A DNA stretch of 64,000 bases. Source: Mycolicibacterium anyangense (GTDB lineage: Bacteria > Actinomycetota > Actinomycetes > Mycobacteriales > Mycobacteriaceae). The notes beneath the pieces were generated by a model. The model was not told where the DNA came from. It saw only the letters and a program-made list of their open reading frames with translations, and did no database searches. The position numbers were made by a program, and so were the translations under genes. Below, in pieces: positions 17,949 through 27,008 of the stretch; position 1 is the first letter of the stretch, and each line of letters opens with the position of its first letter. The stretch is taken from NCBI RefSeq assembly GCF_010731855.1, contig NZ_AP022620.1:5084001-5148000 (forward strand), read 5' to 3'.

Positions 17949-18033
17949 GCACGCCGGGCAGAAGTACCCGGTCGGACTGTGCGCGCGCAGTTAACCGAGT
18001 CGCTGCTACCGCGGGCGGAGAGAGAGCGTTGAC

Positions 18034-18165
18034 ATGACGGACATGAACGAACCACCCGTGATCGACGTCGATACCGACGCCGAGCTCGTCAATGCAAAGG
18101 AGAGCTGGGTTTCCGAAGGTGGATCGATGGATCCAGACGTCCGGCCGCCTCCCGGTGGACGCTGA
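18034..18165 (+). CDS. Small acidic protein, 43 residues
   Basis: An ATG at 18034, following a purine-rich GGAGAGAGAG segment, opens a 43-codon frame starting MTDMNEPPVIDVDTDAELVN and ending PPPGGR. It is acidic and Pro-rich at the C-terminus with no hydrophobic segment. It lies between the GH130 gene and a transglutaminase gene on the same strand. I do not recognise it, and it is supported only by the ribosome site and clean frame. Confidence 0.45.
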   Translation: MTDMNEPPVIDVDTDAELVNAKESWVSEGGSMDPDVRPPPGGR

Positions 18166-18192
18166 GCCTCCGCCACTGGATCATGGTCTGGT

Positions 18193-18996
18193 ATGAAGCG
18201 AGATGTGGGTGCAGACCTCGAAGTTGAGATCACCGCGCCGACGACGTTGGAGTTCCAGATCGCTGTTGCGCCGCACCCGGGCACCTCGGTGCGCGAGTCG
18301 CTGTCCTTTGTGCTGGACGGTTCGCCTGTCACGCCGTTGGAGATCAGCGGAATGCACGGCTCCCGCATCCACAAACTCGACGTTCCCGTCGGCACACTGA
18401 AGGTGCACTATGAAGCGACCGTCGTGGGTACGACGGCCCCCGCACCGGTCACCGAGCACGATCTGTCGATGTATCTGAGGCCTAGTCGCTACGCCGAGGC
18501 GGACAAGTTCTATGGTTTTGCCGCAACGGAATTCGGTAGCTACCACGACTCGTCGGCGCTCCTCGAGAAGGTGTCGCGATGGGTGGGCACTCGGCTGAGT
18601 TACGTGCCCGGATCCAGCGATCCGATCGACGGTGCTGTCGACACCCTGCTGGCAGGTGCCGGAGTCTGTCGTGACTTCGCGCACCTTGTGGTCGCTCTGC
18701 TGCGAGCGGTCAACGTCCCGGCCCGGGTCGTGTCGGTGTACGCACCGGGCTTGTATCCCATGGATTTCCACGCAGTGGCCGAAGCGTACGTCGATGGTCA
18801 GTGGCGCGTGGTCGACGGAACGCTGCTTGCCCCGCGGCAATCCTTGGTGCGTATCGCCACGGGCCGCGACGCGGCGGACACCGCATTCCTGGACAACCAC
18901 AAGGGTGCAATCACGTTGAGCTGGCTGGAAGTGAAGGCCGTCGTCGACGGCCAGCTGCCCACCGATTCCATCGATCAGCTGGTGTCCATCTGCTGA
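18193..18996 (+). CDS. Transglutaminase-like cysteine protease family protein
   Basis: The 267-residue protein has an N-terminal beta-sandwich domain (1-125) and a transglutaminase core with the triad Cys in AGAGVCRDFAHL, His in MDFHAVAEAYVDG, and Asp in QWRVVDGT. Mycobacterial proteins of this type are cytoplasmic and may act as proteases or amidases. No signal peptide is seen. It is downstream of the GH130 operon with a gap and may be expressed separately. Confidence 0.85.
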   Translation: MKRDVGADLEVEITAPTTLEFQIAVAPHPGTSVRESLSFVLDGSPVTPLEISGMHGSRIHKLDVPVGTLKVHYEATVVGTTAPAPVTEHDLSMYLRPSRYAEADKFYGFAATEFGSYHDSSALLEKVSRWVGTRLSYVPGSSDPIDGAVDTLLAGAGVCRDFAHLVVALLRAVNVPARVVSVYAPGLYPMDFHAVAEAYVDGQWRVVDGTLLAPRQSLVRIATGRDAADTAFLDNHKGAITLSWLEVKAVVDGQLPTDSIDQLVSIC

Positions 18997-19057
18997 TCGA
19001 CGGGCCGCATCCGGTCGCTTGCGGTTAGTGGAGCTTCGCGCGGAGTCTGGCGATCAC

Positions 19058-20284
19058 TCAGCCTGCCACGGCGACGACGGGATGCGGGTAGGCCTCGCGA
19101 CGGTGCTGGAAGTCGAGTATCGCCGGGTTCACGACGACACCGTCGCGAATCTCGATGGCCCGCGAGATCGTCGACGATGCATCCCAGCTTGCCGGGCCGC
19201 CCAGCACGGCGGCGATATGAGGCAACAGTGCCTGGCTGATCTCCCAAGTCGCCGAGTTCCACAGATAGGACGGGCTGTGGTCCACGGCGTAATAGTGTAC
19301 ACCGCAGGCGATTTCGATGACCGGCTGGACAAATGAGGTCGGTCGCGCCCAACTGAATCCCATGCCGCTGTCGCATGACACGTCGACAATCAAGCTGCCC
19401 GGTCCGAACGCGCCAAGTTCGTCTGCATTGACGAAAATCAGTGGTGCCGAGGGATCCTGGAGAACGCAGTTCACCACGATGTCGTTGGCCGCAAGGAACT
19501 CCGCCATTGGAACCGGGCCATCAGGGGAATCCGCCCACACGCGTTGAGGGATCTGCTCGTCCTGGTGCATCTGGAAGATCTGCGTCGAGTGGATCGGCGA
19601 GGCGACGGCGGCTACTTCCCGATTGGTCAGCACTCGGACGTCATCGACGCCGTGCGCATTGAGCGCCGTGACTGCTCCACGGGCTGTCGCACCGAATCCG
19701 ATGACGGCGGCACGCAGCCGGCGACCGTAGGTGCCGGTCAACCCGGCCAGCTCCAGCGCGTGCAATACCGAGCAATAGCCTGCGAGTTCGTTGTTCTTGT
19801 GGAAGACATGCAATGCGAAGGTGCCGTCGTCATGCCAGTGGTTCATCGCTTCGAATGCAAGCAATGTCATGCGACCGTCGATGGCCGCCTGTGTCAGCAC
19901 GGTGTCCTGAACGCAGTGTGGCCAGCCCCATACGACTTGTCCTTCTCTCATGTCCGCGAGATCCCCGGCCTGCACCTTCGGTAGCAGGATCACATCGCAG
20001 TCGGCCAGCAGTTCCTCGCGCGACCTCACACGGCCCATGATGGCGGCCAACGCGTCATCATCGATATCGAATCGTTCGCCGTAGCCTTCCTCGAAGAAGA
20101 TCCGTTGTCGCAGTGGAGGATCGATCTTGCCGACATGTGCGGGATGGATCGGCAGTCGATACTCGTTCTCCTTGCGTGAGTGAGCCATGACGCCCATCGA
20201 AAAGGGCTTTCCACCAGGAGTTTCCGAGTAGGGCGAACAACCGGGCTGGTGAGATGATGATGGGTGATGCGGGTTTTCAGACAT
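19058..20284 (-). CDS. Alanine dehydrogenase/PNT-family oxidoreductase, N5-(carboxyethyl)ornithine synthase-like
   Basis: The ATG at 20284 gives 408 residues; a start nearer SMGVMAHSRKENEYRLP (residue about 30) is possible, since that stretch begins the conserved domain. The N-terminal half resembles AlaDH/PNT (HPAHVGKIDPP, EEGYGERF). The NAD-binding Rossmann site appears as RRLRAAVIGFGATARGAVTA. C-terminal conserved stretches include IVDVSCDSGMGF and HYYAVDHSPSYLW. Members of this group reductively condense amino and keto acids. The substrate is unknown. Confidence 0.7.
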   Translation of the reverse strand: MSENPHHPSSSHQPGCSPYSETPGGKPFSMGVMAHSRKENEYRLPIHPAHVGKIDPPLRQRIFFEEGYGERFDIDDDALAAIMGRVRSREELLADCDVILLPKVQAGDLADMREGQVVWGWPHCVQDTVLTQAAIDGRMTLLAFEAMNHWHDDGTFALHVFHKNNELAGYCSVLHALELAGLTGTYGRRLRAAVIGFGATARGAVTALNAHGVDDVRVLTNREVAAVASPIHSTQIFQMHQDEQIPQRVWADSPDGPVPMAEFLAANDIVVNCVLQDPSAPLIFVNADELGAFGPGSLIVDVSCDSGMGFSWARPTSFVQPVIEIACGVHYYAVDHSPSYLWNSATWEISQALLPHIAAVLGGPASWDASSTISRAIEIRDGVVVNPAILDFQHRREAYPHPVVAVAG

Positions 20285-20483
20285 GCGGGCCGTCTTGGCT
20301 TGGGGTCCTGGTCGGGCCCGATCGATCAACCTTACGCTCTTGGTGCTGTTGGGAAGTCTCGGAGTACGGCCATCGGCACGTCTACCCGGTGTACGGTTGC
20401 CTGAGTTCCGACTCGAGTTAGCGGTTGTCTTCCTATGCTGATGCGTCCGGGATCAGCCCTGCAACCCGCGTGAGGAACTCCCC

Positions 20484-20537
20484 ATGAACGAACTTCTCCG
20501 GTCCGATGTCCTTGTCGTGACCTTGGTGACGGCGTGA
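20484..20537 (+). CDS. 17-residue upstream ORF overlapping the second DUF5994 gene
   Basis: An ATG at 20484 is preceded by GAGGAA eight bases upstream and encodes MNELLRSDVLVVTLVTA. Its TGA overlaps the GTG start of the DUF5994 gene (GTGA at 20534-20537). The good ribosome site here, and lack of one before the GTG, suggests the short ORF drives translation of the downstream gene by coupling. It is short, so may be by chance. Confidence 0.4.
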   Translation: MNELLRSDVLVVTLVTA

Positions 20538-21040
20538 CATTCAGCAGTAATGCCCGCAGGTTGGCCAGTCCTGTGCGCGTCACTGTAAGCCCGTCTCCGG
20601 GCGACGAGATCGACGGTGCCTGGTGGCCGCATTCCGGGCTTCTGGCGCGCGAGCTGCCCGCCCTTGTTGACGCTCTCCGGCCGGTCCTGGGTGAGATCGT
20701 CGACATCGCACTGAACTGGTCCGCGAACGCGGGGGCACCTGTGCTCAAGCCGCTTTCTTCGGGGTCGATGTCCATGCTTGGCTGGAATGACCGCAGGCAA
20801 CGTTTGGTGCTTGCCGTGGGCCGCACCGCCCAAGCGCGCTTATTGGTGGTGCCCCACTCGACTACCCCCGCTCTGGGCCGGATAGTGTTGCGTCGGGCCG
20901 CGTCGATGGCCCTCTCTGCCGACGATCTGAACAATCCGATCCTAGAGACAGCCGACTGCGTTCTACGGGCAGCGAAGGCCGAAAGCGTTGTCTGGCGTGC
21001 CCTGCCTGGTGCGCTCGCCGCCGATTCGTCGGCAGTCTGA
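20534..21040 (+). CDS. DUF5994 family protein (2)
   Basis: The GTG at 20534 gives 168 residues. The signature DEIDGAWWPHSGLLARELPAL is near residue 25, followed by LGEIVDIALNWSANAGAPVL and the strand QARLLVVPHSTTPALGRIVL. It aligns along its length with DUF5994 (3), 330 bp downstream, and less well with (1). The two tandem copies have evidently duplicated. It has no enzyme motif. A small overlapping ORF precedes it. Confidence 0.78.
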   Translation: MTFSSNARRLASPVRVTVSPSPGDEIDGAWWPHSGLLARELPALVDALRPVLGEIVDIALNWSANAGAPVLKPLSSGSMSMLGWNDRRQRLVLAVGRTAQARLLVVPHSTTPALGRIVLRRAASMALSADDLNNPILETADCVLRAAKAESVVWRALPGALAADSSAV

Positions 21041-21230
21041 TGCCGTGACCGCGCCTTGTTTGTCGGCACCCGTAACCTCCGCCGGTATGGCAGATCGGGC
21101 GCTCCGTCGGGCCCGCGTCAGGCGGGCCGCACAGGCTGCGGGTGTAGTGTCAAAGCAGGTCCGTCAGTAGCGCTGATGCGTTGTCGTGAGACGTCCGCGG
21201 ATCGACCCGCCAATTCTTAGGACCCTGCAC

Positions 21231-21377
21231 ATGCAACACTCCGACCTTTTCTCGCAGCCCGTTGAGGTTGTCGAGGCCGCGGCCTACGACAAGGACAGCG
21301 AGCCCGTTCAGAATCCGGTCTTCTCCGATCTGGAAGGCCGCTCCGAGAACCCCGCACAGCGTCCGGCCTCGTCGTGA
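21231..21377 (+). CDS. Small acidic protein overlapping the third DUF5994 gene
   Basis: The ATG at 21231, with AGGA eight bases before it, encodes 48 residues starting MQHSDLFSQPVEVVEAAAYD. It is acidic and unstructured in look. The TGA overlaps the GTG of the DUF5994 gene (GTGA at 21374-21377), the same arrangement as the 17-residue ORF before copy 2. It is likely expressed as part of the same message. No family is recognised. Confidence 0.5.
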   Translation: MQHSDLFSQPVEVVEAAAYDKDSEPVQNPVFSDLEGRSENPAQRPASS

Positions 21378-21883
21378 ATGGGCTGCGGGGGCCGCGCCGC
21401 ACCGCCAGCCCCGTACGCCTGACCCTCAATCGTGCTCTGGGCGCCGACATCGACGGTGCGTGGTGGCCGCATACCGGATCGATGGCCCGCGAGTTGCCCG
21501 AACTGATCGAAGCTCTGCACTCGACGCTGGGCGAGATCGTCGACATCAGCATCAACTGGTCGGCTACCTCCGGGGCGCCCATGTTGAACACCCACAGCTC
21601 CGCTGCGTTGGCGAAGATGCGGTGGAACGACAGCCGGCAGCGAATCATGGTCGTCGTCGGCCGAAATGGCTGCGCCCGGTTGCTCGTGATACCGCATATG
21701 ACGGCACCCGCGCTGGGGTTGATGGTGCTACGTAGAGCCGCCGATATGCCGATTCCGGTGTCGGAGCACGAGAACGCGGAGTATCTGGCTGCCGACCGGG
21801 TGGTGCGGGCCGCACAGTCTCAGAGCGCTACCCAATCCGCGCAGACGCCGCTGCATGAGGTCGCGGAGACACCGCAAAGCTGA
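21374..21883 (+). CDS. DUF5994 family protein (3)
   Basis: The 169-residue product carries ADIDGAWWPHTGSMARELPEL, then LGEIVDISINWSATSGAPML, MRWNDSRQRIMVVVGRNGCA, and ARLLVIPHMTAPALGLMVLR. It aligns with DUF5994 (2) across nearly the full length, marking a tandem duplication. The GTG start overlaps the stop of the preceding small ORF. A strong bidirectional terminator follows 8 bp after its stop. Confidence 0.78.
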   Translation: MNGLRGPRRTASPVRLTLNRALGADIDGAWWPHTGSMARELPELIEALHSTLGEIVDISINWSATSGAPMLNTHSSAALAKMRWNDSRQRIMVVVGRNGCARLLVIPHMTAPALGLMVLRRAADMPIPVSEHENAEYLAADRVVRAAQSQSATQSAQTPLHEVAETPQS

Positions 21884-21890
21884 TCAAATG

Positions 21891-21927
21891 CCAAGGGCTG
21901 GCACGGCATAGCCGTACCAGCCCTTGG
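21891..21927. terminator. Bidirectional hairpin terminator between DUF5994 (3) and cspA
   Basis: A long inverted repeat: CCAAGGGCTGG at 21891 pairs with CCAGCCCTTGG ending at 21927, with an inner ACGGC/GCCGT pair. The stem is about 16 bp with a 3-base loop. It sits between convergent genes and has no strong T-run, as is common in mycobacteria. Confidence 0.8.
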
Positions 21928-21944
21928 TGTGGTCTGTGGTCCGA

Positions 21945-22148
21945 TCAGACCGCGGACACCCGAGTCGCCTGGGGACCCTTGGGGCCCTGGCCGACCTCGA
22001 ACTGAACGCGCTGATTCTCCTCGAGCGACTTGAAGCCGCTGCCCTGGATCTCGGAGTAGTGCACGAACAGATCCTGCTCGCCACTGTCAGGAGCGATGAA
22101 GCCGAAGCCCTTTTCGCCGTTGAACCATTTCACAGTTCCCTGTGCCAT
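21945..22148 (-). CDS. cspA: Cold shock protein CspA
   Basis: The 67-residue protein starts [23 protein letters not shown]1 is KGFGFI and RNP2 is DLFVHYS, the two RNA/DNA-binding strands of the OB-fold. Length and sequence match the standard mycobacterial CspA. It acts as an RNA chaperone. A hairpin terminator follows its stop. Confidence 0.95.
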   Translation of the reverse strand: MAQGTVKWFNGEKGFGFIAPDSGEQDLFVHYSEIQGSGFKSLEENQRVQFEVGQGPKGPQATRVSAV

Positions 22149-22226
22149 CTATCTTTCTACTTTCATTCAGATGGATGCCTACTTGCGACATCCAGTGTTC
22201 GCCCGGCGGGTCCGCCGGTGCGAAAT

Positions 22227-23540
22227 CTAGTTCGCCCCAACCCTGGAGCGGGGCCGACGAGCGCGCCGACGGCCGGGCTGCTGCTGCCCGCCATTGCGCG
22301 GACGGCTCTGTGTGGACGCAGCGGAACGCCGCTGCTGCTGCGCAGGCGCGGCGACCGCAGGCGGGGCCTGGTACGGAGCCACCTCGCCGACCAGTGCCTG
22401 CACCGACTCTGAGTCGGCCGAAACCTGTTGCGGTTCAACGGCGATACCGGCGCGGCGCAGCAGCGTCTGGGTCTCGCGGCGCTGTTCGGGCAGCACGACG
22501 GTGACAACGTCACCGGCGCGTCCGGCCCGGGCGGTGCGCCCGGAGCGGTGCAGGTAGGCCTTGTGTTCGGCGGGCGGATCGATGTGCACCACGAGTTCGA
22601 CGTCGTCGACGTGCACACCGCGCGCAGCGATGTCGGTGGCCACCAGCACCCGCGCCGTCCCGGCGGTGAACGCCGCCAGGTTACGGTCACGCGCCGGCTG
22701 AGACAGGTTGCCGTGCAGGTCGACCGACGGAATGCCGGCCTCGGTCAGCTGCTTGGCCAGCTTGCGGGCGTGATGCTTGGTGCGCAGGAACAGGATTCGG
22801 CGTCCGGTGCCGGAAGCCAGGGTGTGCACCAATTGCTTCTTGGCTTCCACGCCGGAGACATGGAACACGTGGTGGGTCATCGCGGCCACCGGTGAGGTGT
22901 CGGAATCCACCGCGTGGGTGACCTCGTCGCGCAGGAAGCGCTTGACCAGCTTGTCGACGCCGTTGTCCAGTGTCGCCGAGAACAGCAGGCGCTGCCCGCC
23001 GCCGGGAGTGGCGGCCAGGATTCGGGTGACCCCGGGCAGGAACCCGAGGTCGGCCATGTGGTCGGCCTCGTCGATCACGGTGATCTCGACGGCGTCGAGG
23101 CTGATCAGCTTCTGGCGCATCAAGTCTTCGAGCCGGCCCGGGCAGGCGACGACGATATCGGCGCCGTCGCGCAGCGCCCTGACCTGCTTGCTCTGCGGCA
23201 CGCCACCGAAGATGGTGGTGACCTTGAGTCCATAGGCCTGTGCCAGCGGGGTCAGCGTCGCGGTGATCTGGGTGGCCAGCTCACGGGTGGGAGCCAGCAC
23301 CAGGCCGGCGGGACGCGCGGAGCGCCGGGTGACTTCGGCCAGCCTGCTGACCAGCGGGATGGAGAACGCCAGGGTCTTGCCGCTGCCGGTCTTGCCGCGA
23401 CCCAGTACGTCGCGCCCGGCCAGGGTGTCCGGCAGGGTCGAGACTTGGATCGGGAACGGGGAGGTAATGCCGTTGTCGGAGAGCGCGCGCACCACGGGTG
23501 CGGGCACGCCGAGACCGGCAAATGTTGCTTCGGTTGTCAT
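22227..23540 (-). CDS. DEAD-box ATP-dependent RNA helicase
   Basis: The ATG at 23540 gives 437 residues (MTTEATFAGLG). All helicase motifs appear in order: Q-motif region NGITSPFPIQ, Walker A GRGKTGSGKT, PTRELA, VIDEADHMADLGF (DEAD), FSATL, and the C-terminal HRSGRTARAG. The last 60 residues are a basic Arg/Gln-rich tail (RRSAASTQSRPRNGG...), likely for RNA binding. The family remodels RNA duplexes, often in cold. It lies next to cspA on the same strand, with 78 bp between. RhlE-like by general look. Confidence 0.92.
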   Translation of the reverse strand: MTTEATFAGLGVPAPVVRALSDNGITSPFPIQVSTLPDTLAGRDVLGRGKTGSGKTLAFSIPLVSRLAEVTRRSARPAGLVLAPTRELATQITATLTPLAQAYGLKVTTIFGGVPQSKQVRALRDGADIVVACPGRLEDLMRQKLISLDAVEITVIDEADHMADLGFLPGVTRILAATPGGGQRLLFSATLDNGVDKLVKRFLRDEVTHAVDSDTSPVAAMTHHVFHVSGVEAKKQLVHTLASGTGRRILFLRTKHHARKLAKQLTEAGIPSVDLHGNLSQPARDRNLAAFTAGTARVLVATDIAARGVHVDDVELVVHIDPPAEHKAYLHRSGRTARAGRAGDVVTVVLPEQRRETQTLLRRAGIAVEPQQVSADSESVQALVGEVAPYQAPPAVAAPAQQQRRSAASTQSRPRNGGQQQPGRRRARRPRSRVGAN

Positions 23541-23745
23541 GCTGCCTTTCAGGCAATGGGGAGGTGGCGAGATTGCCGGGGGGCAAAATCGATCGCCGCG
23601 AGACTGTGTGCTTGAGAAGCACAATCAGCTGAACTCGGCCCTGCGGCCGGCGAAGTGAAGGTGTTTCACGACGTGCTGGCGAGCGTGTTCCGACGCCAGC
23701 GTTGACATCAGCATAGCAGGGCCGGGCCCAAACACCACTGTGATG
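23541..23745. other. Intergenic region upstream of the DEAD-box helicase
   Basis: This 205-bp stretch separates the helicase start from the 3' end of the reductase gene on the same strand. It is long for this window and may hold a promoter and a leader RNA for cold-responsive helicase control. I see no clear -10 or hairpin I would stand behind. Confidence 0.4.
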
Positions 23746-24729
23746 TCAGCGGTTGACGTCCACCACGATGCGGCCGCGCACCGTGCCGTCCATCAACTCA
23801 CCGGCCGCGGCGATGGCCTCTCCCAGCGAAATCTCGCGCACGATCGACTCCAGGGCGTCCGCGTCGAGGTCGCGGGCCAGCCGGTCCCAGGCCGCCAGCC
23901 GGGGCGGCTTGGGCGCCATCACGCTGTCGATACCCAGCAACGACACCCCGCGCAGGATGAACGGCGCCACCGAGGCCGGAAAGTCCATGCCCTGGGCCAG
24001 TCCGCAGGCCGCGACCGCCCCGCCGTAGCGGGTCTGCGCGCACACGTTGGCCAGCGTGTGGCTGCCGACGGTGTCCACCGCACCCGCCCAGCGCTCTTTC
24101 TGCAGCGGTTTACCCGGCCCGCTGAGCTCCGCGCGATCGATCACCGTTGTTGCGCCGAGATTCTCCAAATACGCTGTCTCCGTGGCCTTTCCAGTCGCCG
24201 CGGCCACGCTGAACCCGGCCTTCGTGAGCAGTGCGATCGCGACGCTGCCCACCCCGCCGGTCGCGCCGGTCACCAGGATCTCGCCCTGCTCCGGGGTGAC
24301 GCCGGCCTTCAGCAGTGCCTCGACGCACAGGCTCGCGGTGTAGCCGGCGGTACCGATGGCCATGGCCTGGCGGGAGTCGAACGCCGACGGCAACGGGATC
24401 AACCAGTCACCGGACAGCCGCGCCTTCTGCGCCAGCCCGCCCCAGTGCGTCTCGCCGACGCCCCAGCCGTTGAGCACCACCCGGTCGCCAGCCGAGAACG
24501 CGGCATGGGAGCTGTCGGTGACCACGCCGGCCAGATCGATACCGGGCACCATCGGAAACTTGCGTACCACCGGCGACTTACCGGTGATCGCCAGGCCGTC
24601 CTTGAAGTTGAGGGTGGAGAATTCCACGTCGACGGTGACGTCACCGTCAGGCAACTGCGCCTCGTCCAGTTCGGAGACGGTCACCGTCTGCCCGGATTCG
24701 CCCTTGTCGATCAAGATTCCCGAGAACAC
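23746..24729 (-). CDS. MDR-family acrylyl-CoA reductase-like quinone oxidoreductase (YhdH/AcuI type)
   Basis: The GTG at 24729 gives 327 residues ([18 protein letters not shown]). Conserved blocks: [29 protein letters not shown], the zinc-less MDR pattern, and the NADPH fold [37 protein letters not shown] is typical of YhdH/AcuI. These enzymes reduce acryloyl-CoA to propionyl-CoA with NADPH. It is divergent from the KasA-like gene with a 128-bp gap. Confidence 0.85.
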   Translation of the reverse strand: MFSGILIDKGESGQTVTVSELDEAQLPDGDVTVDVEFSTLNFKDGLAITGKSPVVRKFPMVPGIDLAGVVTDSSHAAFSAGDRVVLNGWGVGETHWGGLAQKARLSGDWLIPLPSAFDSRQAMAIGTAGYTASLCVEALLKAGVTPEQGEILVTGATGGVGSVAIALLTKAGFSVAAATGKATETAYLENLGATTVIDRAELSGPGKPLQKERWAGAVDTVGSHTLANVCAQTRYGGAVAACGLAQGMDFPASVAPFILRGVSLLGIDSVMAPKPPRLAAWDRLARDLDADALESIVREISLGEAIAAAGELMDGTVRGRIVVDVNR

Positions 24730-24857
24730 CGTCGTCCCTTCGTCGTGGCCTGGGCCCATTCTCGCAACAGAACCTACTGCGCCTGCCGGGTAGGCGTACT
24801 TTCGCACCGAACGGGGAACTCCACGCGGCAAAGACGCGACTGGAGGGGTGAGCCGGG

Positions 24858-26108
24858 ATGGCTGCGTTATGCACCGGTGCAGGACTGGTCGACGTCGTCG
24901 TGACCGCGATGACCTCGACGACGGCACTGGCATGCGATGCCGAGGACACTTGGCAGCAGCTGCTCGAAGGCGGCAGCGGCATCCGTCCGCTGGACAAGTG
25001 GTTCACCCGGGAATACGACTCGCCGGTGCGCATCGGTGGTCCGCTGCGTGAAGACTTCGACGAGCATCTCAACCGGGTGGAACTGCGCCGGCTGTCCTAC
25101 CTGGGCAAGATGGCCACCGTCCTGGGGCGGCGGCTGTGGGACGAGGCCGGCGCGCCCGAGGTAGACACCAACCGCCTGACGGTGTCGATCGGCCTGGCGC
25201 TGGGCACCACCGAGGAGATCGCCGTGCAGTACGGCGACTGGGAGAAGCGCGGCCTTCGGGCGATGTCCCCGCTGGCCGTGCAGATGTTCATGCCGAACGC
25301 ACCCGCCGCCGCCGTCGGGCTCGAGCGACAAGCCAAAGCCGGCGTGATCACCCCGGTGATGGGGGACGCCTCCGGCGCCGGGGCGATCGCCGAAGGGTGG
25401 CGGCGTCTGGTTCTCGGCGAGGCCGACATCGCCATCTGCGGCGCGGTGGAAACCTGGGTCGAGGCCGTCCCGGTGGCCGCGTTCGCCGGGCTTGGCCTGT
25501 TGTCGACCAACAACGACGACCCACCGGGCGCATGCCGGCCGTTCGACCGGCACCGCGACGGCATGGTGCTGGCCGAAGGTGGCGCGCTGATGCTGATCGA
25601 AACCGAGGAACACGCCAAGGCGCGAGGCGCCCCGATCATCGCCCGGCTCATGGGAGTCGCGACCAACTCCGATGGCTATGACGACCTGCGCCCCGACCCG
25701 TCCGGGGAACGCGCCGCCGATGCGATCGCCCGCGCCGTCGAGCTGGCCGGGCTGCAACCCGGCGACATCGACCACGTCAACGCTCACGCTACCGGCACCG
25801 CATTCGGGGATCAGGCTGAGGCACAGGCGATTCGGCGGGCGCTGCCCGGCCACGCCCCCGCGGTGTACGCACCCAAAGCGGCACTCGGACATTCGCTCGG
25901 GGCCGCCGGCGCGGTCGAGGCGGTACTGACCGTGCAGGCCCTGCGCGATGGCATCATTCCCGCGACCCGCAACGTCAAGGACCTCGACCCGGACCTCGGC
26001 CTCGACGTCGTGGTCGACCGGCCGCGGCCCGGCAGCTACCGGTATGCGGTCAGCAACTCATTCGGCCTCGGCGGTCACAACGCCGCCCTGGTCTTCGGGG
26101 CCGGCTGA
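24858..26108 (+). CDS. KasA/KasB-like beta-ketoacyl synthase lacking the catalytic cysteine
   Basis: The 416-residue protein matches mycobacterial KasA in length and throughout its sequence. The KasA active-site segment TPVSACSSGSEAIA is replaced by [14 protein letters not shown], so Cys171 becomes Asp170. The other catalytic residues remain: His in HVNAHATGT and Lys/His in [22 protein letters not shown] at the end is intact. Without the Cys it cannot form the usual acyl-enzyme, so it may act as a decarboxylase, chain-length factor or regulator. Its stop abuts that of the convergent methyltransferase, and it is divergent from a reductase. Confidence 0.85.
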   Translation: MAALCTGAGLVDVVVTAMTSTTALACDAEDTWQQLLEGGSGIRPLDKWFTREYDSPVRIGGPLREDFDEHLNRVELRRLSYLGKMATVLGRRLWDEAGAPEVDTNRLTVSIGLALGTTEEIAVQYGDWEKRGLRAMSPLAVQMFMPNAPAAAVGLERQAKAGVITPVMGDASGAGAIAEGWRRLVLGEADIAICGAVETWVEAVPVAAFAGLGLLSTNNDDPPGACRPFDRHRDGMVLAEGGALMLIETEEHAKARGAPIIARLMGVATNSDGYDDLRPDPSGERAADAIARAVELAGLQPGDIDHVNAHATGTAFGDQAEAQAIRRALPGHAPAVYAPKAALGHSLGAAGAVEAVLTVQALRDGIIPATRNVKDLDPDLGLDVVVDRPRPGSYRYAVSNSFGLGGHNAALVFGAG

Positions 26109-26993
26109 TTACTGCTTGACCAAGGTGAACTGACCGACCTCGGACACTCCGCGGTTGAAGAAGTCCGAGCAGCCGATCAGGTAGCGCATGTAGCGGTCGT
26201 AGACCTCCTCGGAGGTCACCGCGATCGCCTCCTCGCGGGCGGCCTCCAGTTTCTGCGACCAGATGTCCAGTGTCCGAACGTAATGCGGGGTCAGATAGTT
26301 CAGGCTCTCCACCGAGAACCCGGCCCTGCCGGCGAAATCGGCGACGTCGTCGTCGCACGGCACCGCACCGCCGGGGAAGATCTCCTTGGCGATGAACCGC
26401 ATGAACTTCAGATCGGTCATCGTGATCGGGATGCCCATCTCGGGCCAGCGCTTGAGTGGATGCCCCATGATCGTCTGCAGCACCATCCGGCCGTCTTCGG
26501 GCAGGATCCGGTGACACATCTCGAAGAACGCCGCATACCGGTCCTTCGGGAACGCCTCGAACGCCTCGATGCTGACGATCCGGTCCACCGGCTGGTCGAA
26601 TTCCTCCCAGCCGCGCAACAGGATCCGCCGTGACCGTGGGGAGTCCATGTCGTCGAGGATCTGCTGACCTAGTGCGCACTGGTTGCGGCTCAGCGTCAGC
26701 CCCAGCGCGTCGACGTCGTGACGTTGTACCGCCCGCTTCATCGCCGAACCCCAGCCGCAGCCGATGTCCAGCAGCGTCATTCCCGGCTTCAGGTACAGCT
26801 CATCGAGGGCCAGGTCGATCTTCGCGATCTGCGCCTCTTCCAGCGTCATGTCATCGCGTTCGAAGAACGCGCAGCTGTAGGTGCGCGACGGATCCTGGAA
26901 CAGCCCGAAGAAGTCGTTCGAAATGTCGTAGTGGGCCTGGACGTCTTCGTACGCCGGCCGCAATTGGGTTGAGCCCGACCTGCTCTCCGCCAT
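26109..26993 (-). CDS. Mycolic acid SAM-dependent methyltransferase, UmaA-like
   Basis: The 294-residue protein is a cyclopropane/mycolic acid synthase family member: YEDVQAHYDISNDFF, RTYSCAFFERDDMTLEEAQ, and the SAM loop [15 protein letters not shown]. The active-site loop reads SIEAFEAFPKDRY, where CmaA and MmaA enzymes have S-[LI]-G/E-A-F-E-H-F-G; UmaA also has E-A-F in place of E-H-F. This suggests a variant reaction or a UmaA orthologue. It adds methyl or methylene groups to meromycolate or fatty acyl chains. The downstream neighbour on the strand is the KasA-like gene's convergent end. An upstream methyltransferase on the same strand lies 15 bp away. Confidence 0.88.
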   Translation of the reverse strand: MAESRSGSTQLRPAYEDVQAHYDISNDFFGLFQDPSRTYSCAFFERDDMTLEEAQIAKIDLALDELYLKPGMTLLDIGCGWGSAMKRAVQRHDVDALGLTLSRNQCALGQQILDDMDSPRSRRILLRGWEEFDQPVDRIVSIEAFEAFPKDRYAAFFEMCHRILPEDGRMVLQTIMGHPLKRWPEMGIPITMTDLKFMRFIAKEIFPGGAVPCDDDVADFAGRAGFSVESLNYLTPHYVRTLDIWSQKLEAAREEAIAVTSEEVYDRYMRYLIGCSDFFNRGVSEVGQFTLVKQ

Positions 26994-27008
26994 CAGCGAC
27001 GGACCTCC

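Noticed and set aside
21045..21170. Possible small basic protein after DUF5994 (2)
   Set aside because: The frame is short, lacks a clear ribosome site and shows no conserved pattern.
24867..25892. Minus-strand frame of 341 codons opposite the KasA-like gene
   Set aside because: No family resemblance; the plus frame aligns with KasA along its length.
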